Part shown: in pieces, positions 32,778 to 44,555 of the stretch
Layout: each line of letters starts with the position of its first letter
Position numbering within the stretch: position 1 is the first letter of the stretch
Source of the DNA: Bacillus thuringiensis
GTDB lineage: Bacteria; Bacillota; Bacilli; Bacillales; Bacillaceae_G
Direction of reading: 5' to 3'
Length of the DNA: 64,000 nt
Assembly (NCBI RefSeq): GCF_001182785.1
Contig: NZ_CP012099.1
Location: 5,082,501 to 5,146,500, forward strand
The notes under the pieces: model-generated
What the model was told of the DNA's origin: nothing
Database searches by the model: none
Seen by the model: the letters and a program-made list of their open reading frames with translations, nothing else
Program-made: the position numbers and the translations under genes

Positions 32778-34067
32778 TTATGCGTTCTTCATCTCTTCAA
32801 TTTCTTGTTTTGTCATTTGTTCTCGCCAAATGTTTGCTCCAAGCCCTTTAAGCTTGTCCACTATATTCTCATAACCTCGATCAATATGCTCAAGTCCTGT
32901 TACTTCTGTAATTCCATCTGCCATTAACCCTGCAATAACAAGTGCTGCTCCCGCTCGTAAATCACTCGCCTTCACTTTTGCACCTTGCAACAATACAGGA
33001 CCAGTTACAATTGCCGAACGACCTTCTACTTTAATTTGAGCATTCATACGGCGTAATTCATCAATGTGTTTGAAACGGGCACCGTAAATTGTATCTGTTA
33101 CAACTCCCGTCCCGTGCGCCTTTGTTAAAAGCGTCGTAAACGGCTGTTGTAAATCTGTTGGAAAACCTGGATATACAAGCGTTTTGATATCAACTACTTT
33201 TAACTTTCTATTACCGTTCACTGTAATTTGATCATCATTCGTTTCAACTTGAACACCAGCTTCTCTTAGCTTTGCAGTAACTGATTCTAAATGCTGAGGA
33301 ATAACGTTATCAACCGTTACTTCTCCTCCTGATGCAGCTCCTAGAATCATATACGTACCAGCTTCAATACGATCTGGGATAATAGTATGGTGACAACCAT
33401 GTAAAGAGTCCACACCATCTATTCGGATTACATCTGTACCAGCACCCTTAATACGTGCTCCCATGCTTGTTAACAATGTAGCTACATCAATAATCTCGGG
33501 CTCTTTCGCTGCATTTTCAATAACAGTTCTACCTTTCGCTCGTACAGCTGCTAGCATAATATTAATCGTAGCTCCTACACTAACAACATCTAAATAAATA
33601 CGTGCTCCATGTAGTTCATCTGCTCTTAAATAGATGGCACCTTGTTCATTTGTAACATGTGCACCTAGCGCTTCAAACCCTTTAATATGCTGATCAATCG
33701 GCCTCGGTCCTAAATGACATCCACCCGGAAGCCCAATAACAGCTTTTTTAAAACGGCCAAGCATCGCACCCATTAAATAATAAGAAGCGCGCAATTTTTT
33801 CACTTTTCCATTTGGCAAAGGCATTGCAACCATGTTAGAAGGATCGACTACCATCTCTTCCTCCTGTCCATAAGTTACTTTCCCTCCAATTTCCTCTAGT
33901 AAGTCTCCTAACATTTTCACGTCCGAAATATTAGGGACACCACCAATAGTTACTGGAGTATCTGCTAAAATTGTCGCTGGAATTAATGCAACGGCACTGT
34001 TCTTAGCACCGCTTACTCGAATTGTTCCATTTAAAGCTCTTCCGCCTTCAATTAGCAATTTTTCCAT
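32778..34067 (-). CDS. murA: UDP-N-acetylglucosamine 1-carboxyvinyltransferase (MurAB type)
   Basis: 429 residues. First committed step of peptidoglycan synthesis. The catalytic Cys that fosfomycin alkylates is in [16 protein letters not shown] near 117. By position (upstream of glpX and rho) it matches the second copy of B. subtilis, murAB/murZ. In B. subtilis a transaldolase gene sits between it and fba; here that gap (34068-34548) has none. Confidence 0.95.
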   Translation of the reverse strand: MEKLLIEGGRALNGTIRVSGAKNSAVALIPATILADTPVTIGGVPNISDVKMLGDLLEEIGGKVTYGQEEEMVVDPSNMVAMPLPNGKVKKLRASYYLMGAMLGRFKKAVIGLPGGCHLGPRPIDQHIKGFEALGAHVTNEQGAIYLRADELHGARIYLDVVSVGATINIMLAAVRAKGRTVIENAAKEPEIIDVATLLTSMGARIKGAGTDVIRIDGVDSLHGCHHTIIPDRIEAGTYMILGAASGGEVTVDNVIPQHLESVTAKLREAGVQVETNDDQITVNGNRKLKVVDIKTLVYPGFPTDLQQPFTTLLTKAHGTGVVTDTIYGARFKHIDELRRMNAQIKVEGRSAIVTGPVLLQGAKVKASDLRAGAALVIAGLMADGITEVTGLEHIDRGYENIVDKLKGLGANIWREQMTKQEIEEMKNA

Positions 34068-34161
34068 ATTGAGCTCCCTTCTTGTGAATGTATTTACTTT
34101 CTATCTTTTTATAGAAAGCTCCCCTTAAGAATCTCAATCACTCTTTCCATCCCAAAACTCA

Positions 34162-34315
34162 ATAAAGTGAAACTTTAATTAGTGGGGGGGTGTTTATCCC
34201 CACTAATTATTAGTTGAACCAATCGGGCTTTTACGGGCAGTTGATCCCCACCTAACTTCTTTGCTTCCACTAAATTTTGAGGTGGGGGTCTTACTGCCCT
34301 TTAATGCGGGATAAA
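34162..34315 (+). repeat. solitary bcr1-like element with ATAAA flanks
   Basis: Related to the 150-bp units at 46843-47612 (shared GTGAAACTTTAAT, ATTATTAGTTGAACCAATCG and GGGCTTTTACGGGCAGTTGA). ATAAA is repeated at 34162-34166 and 34311-34315, as expected for a 5-bp target duplication. Arms GCTTTTACGGGCAGT and ACTGCCC, inner arms GATCCCCACCT and AGGTGGGGGTC. From memory, the B. cereus group bcr1 element is about 155 bp with TTTAT ends. The rest of the 481-bp gap around it shows no gene. Confidence 0.78.
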
Positions 34316-34502
34316 TAGGAAATCATTATATTCATTTCTCCTGTAGCACGAATATATAAAGATCAACTATTCATCGAATTTACTTTATCAATTTAGATAC
34401 GTTATCACATTTATTAATAGGACTATGCACATTATTTTCTATTTAAAAACCAAAAATGATAAAATCTTTAGACTTGTTCACGCTTTCATTATACAACGAA
34501 AG

Positions 34503-34530
34503 GAAACCGTCTAAAAGACTAGACGGTTTC
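34503..34530 (-). terminator. terminator of fba
   Basis: GAAACCGTCTA and TAGACGGTTTC pair around AAAGAC, downstream of fba. Confidence 0.83.
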
Positions 34531-34548
34531 CAAAACGGAATTTTATTC

Positions 34549-35406
34549 TTACGCTTTACCGTTAGAACCGAACTCACGCATTTTACCAGCAACAGTTGCT
34601 TTAATAGCGTCACGGCCAGGTCCAATAAATTTACGAGGATCGTAAACTTCTTGGTCTTTGTTTAATACTTCACGAACAGCTTTTGTAAACTCGATTTGGT
34701 TCTCAGTGTTTACGTTGATTTTTGAAGTACCTAAAGAGATAGCTTTTACGATATCAGCAGTTGGGATACCAGTACCACCGTGTAATACTAAAGGTACGCC
34801 AGTGAAGTCACGAACTTGTTCCATTTCAGCGAATCCTAAGTTAGGCTCACCTTTGTAAGGACCGTGTACAGAACCTAAAGCTGGAGCTAGGCAATCGATA
34901 CCTGTTGCTTCAACAAGGTGTTTACACTCTGCAGGATCAGCGTAAATTACGCCTTCAGCGATAATGTCGTCTTCTTGTCCGCCAACTGTTCCAAGCTCAG
35001 CTTCAACAGATACGTTACGAGCGTGTGCGTATTCTACTACTTTTTTAGTAGTTTCAACGTTTTCTTCGAATGGGTGGTGAGAAGCGTCGATCATTACAGA
35101 TGTGAAACCTGCATCGATTGCTTCTTTACATTTTTCAAAGCTTGAACCATGGTCAAGGTGAATCGCTACAGGAACAGTGATGTTCATTTCTTCGATTAAA
35201 GCTTTAACCATAGCTACAACTGTTTTGAAACCAGTCATATGACGAGCTGCACCCTCAGATACACCTAGGATTACAGGAGATTTTTCTTCTTCCGCAGCAG
35301 CTAAGATAGCTTGAGTCCACTCTAAGTTGTTCATGTTGAATTGACCAACTGCGTATTTTCCTTCTAGTGCTGTGTTTAGCATTTCTTTCATAGAAACTAA
35401 AGGCAT
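34549..35406 (-). CDS. fba: class II fructose-bisphosphate aldolase
   Basis: 285 residues. Zn-dependent aldolase of glycolysis and gluconeogenesis: [12 protein letters not shown] (zinc His and catalytic Asp), [24 protein letters not shown] and [10 protein letters not shown] are all present. Strong AGGAGG site. Upstream region 35407-35617 holds no further gene. Confidence 0.97.
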   Translation of the reverse strand: MPLVSMKEMLNTALEGKYAVGQFNMNNLEWTQAILAAAEEEKSPVILGVSEGAARHMTGFKTVVAMVKALIEEMNITVPVAIHLDHGSSFEKCKEAIDAGFTSVMIDASHHPFEENVETTKKVVEYAHARNVSVEAELGTVGGQEDDIIAEGVIYADPAECKHLVEATGIDCLAPALGSVHGPYKGEPNLGFAEMEQVRDFTGVPLVLHGGTGIPTADIVKAISLGTSKINVNTENQIEFTKAVREVLNKDQEVYDPRKFIGPGRDAIKATVAGKMREFGSNGKA

Positions 35407-35617
35407 GGTGAATCCTCCTAAAAAACGTTTTTTGTATCCGATAAATTCTTATCGCTGGTAGTATGACCAGGATAAGGTAAATTATGTATATTTACCTACC
35501 GGACTTTTTTCTACACTCAATAGGATAACAACTTGTACTCAAAAACTCAACTGTATTCACCTGCTCAATAGTCCATGTAAACGCTTTTTTCCATATTTTT
35601 TATAAAAAATTCATTTT

Positions 35618-35986
35618 TTACGCCTCTACAGCAAGTTGCTCTCTCACAGCTTGACGAATTTCATCAATATCAAATGGTTTAGCAAAATGCATTAAAGCAC
35701 CTAAATCTTTTGCTTCTTGGATCATATCAAGCTCTCCATAAGCAGTCATTAAAATTACTTTAATACTCTCATCAATTTCTTTTACATGCTTTAAAATCTC
35801 TATACCATCCATGCCTGGAATTTTCATATCTAACACTACTAAATCTGGATTATCTTTTTTCACGATATCTAAAGCTTGAAATCCATTCGCTGCTTGGAAT
35901 GTCTGATAACCTTCTTTTTGGAACACTTCATGTAATAAAACACGAATCCCATATTGATCATCAACGATTAAAATTTTACCTTCCAT
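35618..35986 (-). CDS. spo0F: sporulation phosphorelay response regulator Spo0F
   Basis: 122 residues from ATG 35986 ([18 protein letters not shown]). Single receiver domain with no output domain: acidic pocket DD at 9-10, phosphoacceptor Asp in [13 protein letters not shown] near 53, Thr of LMTAYGE near 81 and Lys of HFAKPFD near 103. It receives phosphate from sporulation kinases and passes it to Spo0B. Position next to fba and ywjG/pyrG matches B. subtilis. Confidence 0.97.
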   Translation of the reverse strand: MEGKILIVDDQYGIRVLLHEVFQKEGYQTFQAANGFQALDIVKKDNPDLVVLDMKIPGMDGIEILKHVKEIDESIKVILMTAYGELDMIQEAKDLGALMHFAKPFDIDEIRQAVREQLAVEA

Positions 35987-36075
35987 AATTCCCAACCTTT
36001 CTGTGTAAGTACAAGATTTAAAGCTTCTTATATCTTAACGATTTATTTTCGCTATTCTTTGGCAAATTCCTTCCT

Positions 36076-36100
36076 ATTCTTTCTTATTTTACCGTTTCCT
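36076..36100 (-). promoter_or_regulatory. possible sigma-H promoter of spo0F
   Basis: On the minus strand AGGAAAC (36100-36094), 14 bases, GAAT (36079-36076), resembling the sigma-H pattern AGGAWWT...GAAT. spo0F is sigma-H dependent in B. subtilis. The match is imperfect. Confidence 0.33.
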
Positions 36101-36187
36101 ATTTTGTTATGCTACCCTACGATTTCACCTTTCGAAAAAAATAAATTATAATGAAAGCCGGCAAACACGTACGAAGGGAGTAACATT

Positions 36188-36712
36188 ATGTTAAAAATTT
36201 TTTCAACTCAATTAAGTGGTTATTTCTCCAGAGTTTCCCAAAAAGAGGAAATGAATATAGAAGATAGTGCTCGTTTACTTGCTCAAGCACTAGTTGGCGA
36301 TGGTTTCATTTATTTATATGGTACAAATGAAATGGAGGGCGTTGTTGCCGAAGCACTATTCGGTGCTGAACCAATGAAGCAAGCAAAACGCTTATTTGAA
36401 AATGGTAAAGAAGCAGAAGTAACCTCTGCAGATCGTGTACTTCTTATTAGCCGTTTTTCAACAGATGAAGCGGTTGTAGAAATTGCAAAAAAACTACAAG
36501 AAGAGGGACACTCTATTGTCGGCATTTCTGCTCTTCAAAAAGGTACGGAATCACTAGAACAATATACAGACGTACATATTGATACAAAACTGTTAAAAGG
36601 TCTTATTCCAGACGATGAAGGTAATCGCTACGGGTTCCCAAGCTTAATAGTAGCTTTATTTGCTTATCACGGAATCAAATTTACAATCGATGAAATGTTA
36701 AATGAATATTAA
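36188..36712 (+). CDS. ywjG: YwjG-type protein (DUF2529)
   Basis: 174 residues, no membrane segment. Starts MLKIFSTQLSGYFSRVSQKE; has a Rossmann/SIS-like pattern (GDGFIYLYGTNEMEGVVAEA, VLLISRFSTDEAVVEIAKK). Function unknown. It is the one plus-strand gene between spo0F and pyrG, as in B. subtilis. GAAGGGAG precedes the ATG, and TATAAT at 36147-36152 with a weak TTCACC -35 may be its promoter. Confidence 0.87.
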   Translation: MLKIFSTQLSGYFSRVSQKEEMNIEDSARLLAQALVGDGFIYLYGTNEMEGVVAEALFGAEPMKQAKRLFENGKEAEVTSADRVLLISRFSTDEAVVEIAKKLQEEGHSIVGISALQKGTESLEQYTDVHIDTKLLKGLIPDDEGNRYGFPSLIVALFAYHGIKFTIDEMLNEY

Positions 36713-36742
36713 AAAAAGCGCCTTATTTCAGGCGCTTTTTTT
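36713..36742. terminator. bidirectional terminator between ywjG and pyrG
   Basis: AAAAAGCGCCT and AGGCGCTTTTT pair around TATTTC, flanked by A and T runs suited to both strands. Confidence 0.9.
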
Positions 36743-36743
36743 A

Positions 36744-38384
<1,641 letters not shown>

Positions 38385-38468
38385 TCACCGTTGCAAAGCG
38401 CAACGTATGTAGATAACACTGTATCCATCTTATTGTTAGACTCTTTTTATTTTCTAAACAAAAAACAA

Positions 38469-38525
38469 AAAAGAAAATTGCTCCCCTCATCACATAAAGT
38501 AATAAGTAGGGAGCAATTTTCTTTT
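38469..38525 (-). terminator. terminator of rpoE
   Basis: AAAAGAAAATTGCTCCC pairs perfectly with GGGAGCAATTTTCTTTT, 17 bp. Confidence 0.88.
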
Positions 38526-38608
38526 ATATTTACACTTTAAAAGTATTATCGTCCTTTTTTAAAGAGCCCAAAAATGATTCTACATGGACGATAATGAAAA
38601 GTCAAGAA

Positions 38609-39145
38609 CTACAGTTCTTCCTCTTCTTCTTCTTCAGTTTCATCATACTCAAGTTCTTCTTCAGCGAAGTCGTCTTCTTCATCTTCATCTAAATCATCAA
38701 GATCATCGTCGTCTCCGTCTTCATCTTCAAGAACCTTGTCCAAATCTTCTACATCATCTTCTTCGTCTGCATTTCCGTCTGCATCGTCAAAGTCATCTTC
38801 ATCTTCTTCAATGTAGTCGTCAAAACCGTCTTCTTCAACTTTACGTTTTTTCTTCGGTTTTGGCTGCGGTAAAATTTCTTCATCAATTTGCTCATATGGG
38901 TACCAGCTGCGTAGTCCCCAACGATTTTCTCCTAAATTAATGAAACGTCCATCGATGTTTAAGTCTGTATAAAATTGTGCGAGTTTCGCATTAACTTGCT
39001 CTTGAGATAGTCCCAGCACTTGAGCGATTTCTTGAACCAACTCGTTGAATGTCGTTGCTTGTCTTTTATCCCCTAAAACGCTATGTACAACTTCAATCAT
39101 TGAACATTCTTTTAGCTCTTCTGGTGAATATTGCTTAAAATTCAC
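38609..39145 (-). CDS. rpoE: RNA polymerase delta subunit
   Basis: 178 residues. N-terminal winged-helix HARE-HTH domain ([19 protein letters not shown] to about 90) and a C-terminal tail of almost only Asp and Glu from about 105. Delta promotes RNA polymerase recycling and sensitivity to NTP levels in Firmicutes. Upstream of pyrG as in B. subtilis. Confidence 0.96.
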   Translation of the reverse strand: MNFKQYSPEELKECSMIEVVHSVLGDKRQATTFNELVQEIAQVLGLSQEQVNAKLAQFYTDLNIDGRFINLGENRWGLRSWYPYEQIDEEILPQPKPKKKRKVEEDGFDDYIEEDEDDFDDADGNADEEDDVEDLDKVLEDEDGDDDDLDDLDEDEEDDFAEEELEYDETEEEEEEEL

Positions 39146-39300
39146 TTATGCGGCACTTCCTTTCATCAAATATAACCTTATATATAACGGTCTGCCTAAA
39201 AAAATCCATACTATTCATTATAAACAAAAGTCGCACAAATATGCTACAAAAAAAACGGGAAACTTTTATATGGCAATAAAATTAATAATTTGTCTGTTCC

Positions 39301-39930
39301 TTATTTCGGAAGCATATGGGCACCTTGTAACACATACCTAATTTGCATTTCTGTATATTCTTCGAGCGTATACAGTTTTTGCAGCGCCCAGCGTCTAAAC
39401 CCCCACATTTGTCCTTGTATAAAAATATTATGTGCAAGAAGCTGTATTTCTTTTTTATTTAATATAAATGTTCCGTTTTCCGTACACTGTTCTAAAATAT
39501 CCTCAAACATTCCTACCATTTGAAACTCTTTTTCTAATACATATGGGAGAGATTCTTTCGGTAAAAAACGTACTTCTTGATACATAATTAATACTTCTTC
39601 TTGTAATTCGTCCATCACTTTAAAGTAATTCGTTATCGCTACCTTTAAACTTTCTATACTCCCTTTTTCTGTACAGACTACTTCCTCTAATCGTTCTTTT
39701 ACATGTTCATATATACTATCACAAACTAAATACAAAACATCATCTTTTGTACGAATGTACTCATAAAGTGTCCCTATACTAAACCCAGCCGCTTTTGCAA
39801 TCTCTCTCGTTGTGGTACGCGGAAATCCTTTTTGTTTAAACAGTTGCACCGCACCTTTAATCATTTGTTCACGTCTTAACGCAACTAATTTTTCATCTTT
39901 CACCGATGCATGTACATTATGTTTAACCAT
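39301..39930 (-). CDS. TetR-family regulator beside the beta-oxidation cluster
   Basis: 209 residues from ATG 39930 (MVKHNVHASVKDEKLVALRR), preceded by GAGGTG. HTH at about 20-65: MIKGAVQLFKQKGFPRTTTR then EIAKAAGFSIGTLYEYIRTK. The rest is a helical ligand-binding domain. It is the last gene after the acyl-CoA dehydrogenases and is separated from them by a terminator, so it may have its own promoter. I infer it controls fatty acid or acyl-CoA degradation, perhaps through the palindrome at 44473; it is not obviously the B. subtilis FadR (YsiA) orthologue. Confidence 0.85.
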   Translation of the reverse strand: MVKHNVHASVKDEKLVALRREQMIKGAVQLFKQKGFPRTTTREIAKAAGFSIGTLYEYIRTKDDVLYLVCDSIYEHVKERLEEVVCTEKGSIESLKVAITNYFKVMDELQEEVLIMYQEVRFLPKESLPYVLEKEFQMVGMFEDILEQCTENGTFILNKKEIQLLAHNIFIQGQMWGFRRWALQKLYTLEEYTEMQIRYVLQGAHMLPK

Positions 39931-39965
39931 TCCCTTCACCTCTCTCTATTATTTTTTGGAAGGAA

Positions 39966-39991
39966 AAAGCGTAGGAAAATACCTACGCTTT
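39966..39991 (-). terminator. terminator of the beta-oxidation cluster
   Basis: AAAGCGTAGG and CCTACGCTTT pair around AAAATA; five T follow on the minus strand. Confidence 0.82.
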
Positions 39992-39996
39992 CGTTC

Positions 39997-41136
39997 CTAC
40001 TTCGTTAACATACGAGAAATTACAAGCCTCTGAATCTCTTGTGTTCCTTCATATATTTGTGTAATCTTTGCATCTCGCATATAACGTTCTACTGGATAAT
40101 CTTTCGTATAACCGTAACCACCAAATACTTGCACCGCTTCAGTCGTCACCTTCATCGCTGTATCCCCTGCAAATACTTTTGACATCGCCGATTCTTTTCC
40201 ATACGGAAGCCCTTCTGATTCAAGCCAAGCCGCTTGATATGTTAAAAGGCGTGCCGCTTCTACATCTGTTGCCATATCCGCAAGTTTAAAGCCAATCCCT
40301 TGCTGCGCCGCAATTGGCTTTCCAAATTGATGGCGCTCCCTTGCATATTCTACAGAAGCATCTAAAGCCCCTTGTGCAATACCAACAGCTTGCGCCGCAA
40401 TACCGTTACGACCTCCATCTAATGTTTGCATCGCAACTTTAAATCCTTGCCCCTCTTCTCCAAGTAGATTCTCTACGGGAATACGGCAATCTTCAAACAT
40501 AATTTCAGTCGTTGGTGAAGAGCGAATCCCTAGCTTGCTCTCCTTCTTCCCAACTGAAAATCCTGGTGTATCGCTTTCTACAATAAATGCACTCGTACCG
40601 CGCTGCTTCGATTCAGGATCAGTTAGCGCAAAAACAACATAAATATCAGCAATACCGCCATTTGTAATGAAAATTTTTGATCCATTTAAAATATAATGGT
40701 CGCCATCTTTCTTTGCGATTGTCTTCATTCCACCAGCATCCGATCCAGATCCTGGCTCCGTTAAACCGTATGCACCAATTTTCTTCCCTTCAGCCATCGG
40801 TCGTAAAAACTTTTGCTTTTGTTCTTCCGTCCCAAATTTAAAAATTGGCCATCCCGCAAGTGAAGTATGTGCAGATAGTGTTACACCTGTTGAAGCACAA
40901 ACTCGAGATAATTCTTCAATAGCAATTACGTACGCTAAGTAATCGCTTCCAATTCCACCGTACTCTTCAGGCCATGGAATACCGGTTAAACCAAGCTCTG
41001 CCATTTGATCAAATAACTCTCGATCAAATCGCTCTTCCTCATCACGCTCAGCTGCTGTTGGCGCCACTTCATTCTTAGCAAAATCTCGAACCATTTTTCT
41101 TATCATTTCATGTTCTTCTGATAGTTTAAAATGCAT
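39997..41136 (-). CDS. acdA: acyl-CoA dehydrogenase
   Basis: 379 residues, full length. FAD enzyme of the first beta-oxidation step. Seen: [19 protein letters not shown] (signature 1), [20 protein letters not shown], and the catalytic Glu in [17 protein letters not shown] near 366. By order next to rpoE it matches B. subtilis acdA. Shares about half its residues with the upstream neighbour, so the pair arose by duplication. Confidence 0.95.
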   Translation of the reverse strand: MHFKLSEEHEMIRKMVRDFAKNEVAPTAAERDEEERFDRELFDQMAELGLTGIPWPEEYGGIGSDYLAYVIAIEELSRVCASTGVTLSAHTSLAGWPIFKFGTEEQKQKFLRPMAEGKKIGAYGLTEPGSGSDAGGMKTIAKKDGDHYILNGSKIFITNGGIADIYVVFALTDPESKQRGTSAFIVESDTPGFSVGKKESKLGIRSSPTTEIMFEDCRIPVENLLGEEGQGFKVAMQTLDGGRNGIAAQAVGIAQGALDASVEYARERHQFGKPIAAQQGIGFKLADMATDVEAARLLTYQAAWLESEGLPYGKESAMSKVFAGDTAMKVTTEAVQVFGGYGYTKDYPVERYMRDAKITQIYEGTQEIQRLVISRMLTK

Positions 41137-41157
41137 CTCCGTCTCCCCCTCGTCCTT

Positions 41158-42288
41158 TTATAAAGCACGGCTAATAACAAGTTTCTGTATTTCACTCGTT
41201 CCCTCATATATTTGCGTAATTTTCGCATCACGGAAAAATCTTTCTACTGGATAGTCTTTCGTATAACCGTAACCACCAAATACTTGCACCGCCTCAATCG
41301 CGACTTCAACCGCTGTCTTAGAAGCAAATAATTTTGCAATAGATGCTTCTTTACCGCATGGTAATCCTTGTGCCCTAAGAGATGCCGCTCTATATACGAG
41401 TAACCTTGCTGCTTCGACACTCGTTGCCATATCTGCAAGTTTGAAGCCAATCCCTTGCTGCGCCGCAATCGGTTTCCCAAATTGCTCTCGTTCTTTTGCA
41501 TAATCAATCGCACATGCAAGCGCCGCTTCAGCAATTCCTAACGCCTGTGCACCGATTCCAATTCGCCCAACATCTAAATTCGCCATCGCCACTTTGAATC
41601 CTTGTCCTTCTTCCCCAAGTAAATTCTCCGTTGGCACTTTCATATCTTCAAAAGTAAGTTGTACTGTACGAGAACCGAGAAGCCCCATCTTATGTTCATC
41701 TTTTCCGATGATTAAACCAGGTGTATCTTTCTCTACTATAAATGCTGAAATCCCGCTTTTCCCTGCCTCTGGATTTGTAGAAGCGAATACAATGTATGTA
41801 CTTGCTTCACCACCATTTGTAATAAACACTTTCGATCCATTAATAATATAATGATCGCCTTTTTTCACAGCTCTTGATTTCAAACTCCCTGCATCTGATC
41901 CTGCATTTGGCTCTGTTAAAGCAAATGCACCTAAATATTCCCCGGTTGCAAGTTTAGAAACATATTTTTTCTTCTGTTCTTCTGTTCCGAAATATAAAAT
42001 CGGATTCATTCCAACTGACGTATGTACAGCTAAAATTACACCAACTGTGGCACTTACCTTTGAGATCTCCTCAATTGCTAGAATGTAAGAAATAAAATCC
42101 ATTTCTGCCCCGCCGTATTTCGCAGGCGCTGGAATACCCATTAATCCAAGCTCACCCATCTTTTGCAAAATCTCTTTTGGGAACACCCCTTGTTCCATGC
42201 TAGGAACAAAGGGAGCTATTTCCTTCTGTGCAAAATCCCGAACCATTTTCCTCATCATTTGCTGCTCTTCATTAAAACGAAAGTTCAT
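41158..42288 (-). CDS. acyl-CoA dehydrogenase (second copy)
   Basis: 376 residues from ATG 42288 ([20 protein letters not shown]), with GGAGGCGGAG upstream. Same domain order and motifs: GAFALTEPNAGSDAGSLKS and the catalytic Glu in QIYEGTSEIQKLVISRAL. Probably differs from its neighbour in chain length or branching preference; sequence alone does not say. Resembles MmgC-type short-chain enzymes. Confidence 0.94.
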   Translation of the reverse strand: MNFRFNEEQQMMRKMVRDFAQKEIAPFVPSMEQGVFPKEILQKMGELGLMGIPAPAKYGGAEMDFISYILAIEEISKVSATVGVILAVHTSVGMNPILYFGTEEQKKKYVSKLATGEYLGAFALTEPNAGSDAGSLKSRAVKKGDHYIINGSKVFITNGGEASTYIVFASTNPEAGKSGISAFIVEKDTPGLIIGKDEHKMGLLGSRTVQLTFEDMKVPTENLLGEEGQGFKVAMANLDVGRIGIGAQALGIAEAALACAIDYAKEREQFGKPIAAQQGIGFKLADMATSVEAARLLVYRAASLRAQGLPCGKEASIAKLFASKTAVEVAIEAVQVFGGYGYTKDYPVERFFRDAKITQIYEGTSEIQKLVISRAL

Positions 42289-42361
42289 ATACTCCGCCTC
42301 CATTTGCTATATATCCTCTTAACAATTTGGTAAGACCACTATTTTGTAACAAAGGGGGAAT

Positions 42362-43213
42362 TTATTCGTAAACGTAGAATCCACGACCTGTTTTACGACC
42401 TAACCATCCTGCATTCACATACTTACGTAATAACGGACATGGGCGATATTTACTATCTCCTAATCCTTCATGCAACACTTCCATAATGTATAAACACGTA
42501 TCTAAACCGATAAAATCAGCGAGCGTCAAAGGCCCCATCGGATGGTTCATACCAAGCTTCATTACTTCATCAATTGCTTCTTTCGTCGCTACACCTTCAT
42601 ATAACGTATAAATTGCTTCGTTAATCATCGGTAGCAAAATGCGGTTTGATACGAAACCTGGGAAATCATTTACTTCAACTGGTACTTTCCCAATTTTTTT
42701 CGTAATATCTTCAATTGCTTCATATACCGCATCATCTGTAGCCAAACCACGAATAATCTCAACAAGCTTCATAACTGGAACTGGATTCATAAAGTGCATA
42801 CCGATTACCTTTTCCGGACGCTTCGTTACTGCTGCAATTTCTGTAATTGGTAGAGATGACGTATTCGTTGCTAAAATAGCGTGTTCTGGTGCGATTTCAT
42901 CTAGATTCGCAAATATTTTCTTTTTAATATCCATTTTCTCAACAGCTGCTTCAATAATAAGATCCGCTTCTTTCACACAATCTAAATCAAGCGTTACTGT
43001 AAGACGATTTAATGTTTCTTCCTTCTCTTCTTCCTTCATGCGTCCTTTTTCTACTTGGCGCGCTAAGTTTTTCGTAATGATAGCCAATCCTCTATCTAAT
43101 TGCTCTTGTTTTAGATCTTGTACCTTCACGTCATACCCTGCCATTGCACATACTTGCGCAATCCCTGATCCCATTTGCCCTGCACCAATTACAACAATCT
43201 TTTGTACACCCAT
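42362..43213 (-). CDS. hbd: 3-hydroxyacyl/3-hydroxybutyryl-CoA dehydrogenase
   Basis: 283 residues. NAD-binding [21 protein letters not shown] at the start, catalytic His in [17 protein letters not shown] and the C-terminal [18 protein letters not shown] block. Single-domain form (like Clostridium Hbd or Bacillus MmgB), with no hydratase fused. No enoyl-CoA hydratase gene is present in this cluster, so that step must be provided from elsewhere. Confidence 0.95.
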   Translation of the reverse strand: MGVQKIVVIGAGQMGSGIAQVCAMAGYDVKVQDLKQEQLDRGLAIITKNLARQVEKGRMKEEEKEETLNRLTVTLDLDCVKEADLIIEAAVEKMDIKKKIFANLDEIAPEHAILATNTSSLPITEIAAVTKRPEKVIGMHFMNPVPVMKLVEIIRGLATDDAVYEAIEDITKKIGKVPVEVNDFPGFVSNRILLPMINEAIYTLYEGVATKEAIDEVMKLGMNHPMGPLTLADFIGLDTCLYIMEVLHEGLGDSKYRPCPLLRKYVNAGWLGRKTGRGFYVYE

Positions 43214-43262
43214 TTTTTCTTCCCCCTTAATTGTTAATAAATTTTATACCCTCGAACTTTGA

Positions 43263-44444
43263 TTAGTGAACTTCAATCATCACTGCGTCCCCTTGACCGC
43301 CACCGCTACAAATCGAAGCAATTCCAATTCCGCCGCCGCGCTGCTTAAGTGCATGGATTAATGTTACGATAATGCGCGCTCCGCTTGCTCCAATCGGATG
43401 TCCCATCGCCACTGCGCCGCCATTTACATTCAATTTTTCTGGATCAATTCCTGAGATTTCTGTACTTGCAATTGCTACCGCTGCAAATGCTTCATTAATC
43501 TCGAATAAATCGATGTCTTCAATTGTCTTGCCTGTTTTTTCAAGCAATGCGTTAATTGCATAACCTGGCGTTCTTGGGAAATCTTTAGATTCCACTGCAA
43601 TTGCTGTATGCGCCAAAATTGTCGCTAATGGCTTTCTTCCTTCTTGCTTCGCTCTGTCTTCGCTCATTAATACAAGTGCAGCACCACCATCGTTTAGTCC
43701 TGGCGCATTACCAGCTGTCACCGCTGCTGTCTTATCAAATACTGGTTTTAACTTTGCTAACTTTTCAATCGTTGTATCTTCACGCGGCGCCTCATCCTTT
43801 GCAACGACAATAGGATCGCCTTTTCTTTGCGGGATCGTTACTGGCACAATCTCCTCTTCAAAACGTCCTTCTTTATGCGCTGAAACCGCACGCTGATGGC
43901 TACGATATGCCCATTCATCTTGCGCTTCGCGAGAAATTCCATCTTCCTTCGCAACTTCTCCGCCATAAACACCCATGTGTGTACCTGAAAATGCGCATGT
44001 TAAACCGTCAGCAACGTTTAAATCAATAACTTCGTTGTTTCCCATTCTGTATCCCCATCTTGCTCCGCGTAAAATGTAAGGACTGTTACTCATCGACTCC
44101 ATACCGCCAGCTACAATCAGTGATTGATCGCCAGTACGAATAATCTGATCCGCTAACGTAACCGCACGAAGCCCTGATGCACAAACTTTATTCACTGTTT
44201 CCGTCTGTACTTCCCAAGGGATTCCAGCAGCCCTTGCAGCTTGGCGCGATGGAATTTGTCCCTGTCCACCTTGAATAACCGTTCCAAATATAACTTCTTC
44301 AACATCACTAGCCGCAACATTCGCTCTTTCAAGCGCTGCTTTAATTGCAATTCCTCCAAGTTCCGTCGCTTTTACATCTTTTAAAGATCCTCCAAATTTT
44401 CCAACTGGTGTTCTTGCAGCACTTAAAATAACTGTTTTACTCAT
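43263..44444 (-). CDS. acetyl-CoA C-acetyltransferase (thiolase)
   Basis: 393 residues from ATG 44444 ([19 protein letters not shown]), with GGGGGAAAG upstream; the longer reading to 44546 crosses a hairpin and a palindrome and is rejected. Nucleophile Cys in [12 protein letters not shown] near 88, [11 protein letters not shown] and the second Cys in [10 protein letters not shown]. Catalyses thiolysis of acetoacetyl-CoA or its reverse. Confidence 0.96.
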   Translation of the reverse strand: MSKTVILSAARTPVGKFGGSLKDVKATELGGIAIKAALERANVAASDVEEVIFGTVIQGGQGQIPSRQAARAAGIPWEVQTETVNKVCASGLRAVTLADQIIRTGDQSLIVAGGMESMSNSPYILRGARWGYRMGNNEVIDLNVADGLTCAFSGTHMGVYGGEVAKEDGISREAQDEWAYRSHQRAVSAHKEGRFEEEIVPVTIPQRKGDPIVVAKDEAPREDTTIEKLAKLKPVFDKTAAVTAGNAPGLNDGGAALVLMSEDRAKQEGRKPLATILAHTAIAVESKDFPRTPGYAINALLEKTGKTIEDIDLFEINEAFAAVAIASTEISGIDPEKLNVNGGAVAMGHPIGASGARIIVTLIHALKQRGGGIGIASICSGGGQGDAVMIEVH

Positions 44445-44472
44445 GTTTCTTTCCCCCATTTCATTTTTTAAC

Positions 44473-44490
44473 ACTGAGCGCTCGCTCGGT
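44473..44490 (-). promoter_or_regulatory. palindrome upstream of the thiolase gene
   Basis: ACTGAGCG-CT-CGCTCGGT is an 18-bp near-perfect inverted repeat (one mismatch), 29 bases before the thiolase ATG. It is GC-rich against its surroundings and looks like a TetR-type operator. Confidence 0.45.
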
Positions 44491-44503
44491 ATCCCTACGT
44501 TGA

Positions 44504-44530
44504 GAAGAGGTGCAATCATTGCACCTCTTT
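44504..44530 (-). other. intercistronic hairpin between fadF and thiolase
   Basis: AAGAGGTGCAAT and ATTGCACCTCTT pair almost perfectly. No T run follows on the minus strand, so it may be a processing or partial termination site. Confidence 0.55.
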
Positions 44531-44555
44531 CTAAAGTTGTATACATTCTTACAAA

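Noticed and set aside
38584..38940. Plus-strand Leu/His-rich ORF
   Set aside because: Antisense of the acidic tail of rpoE.
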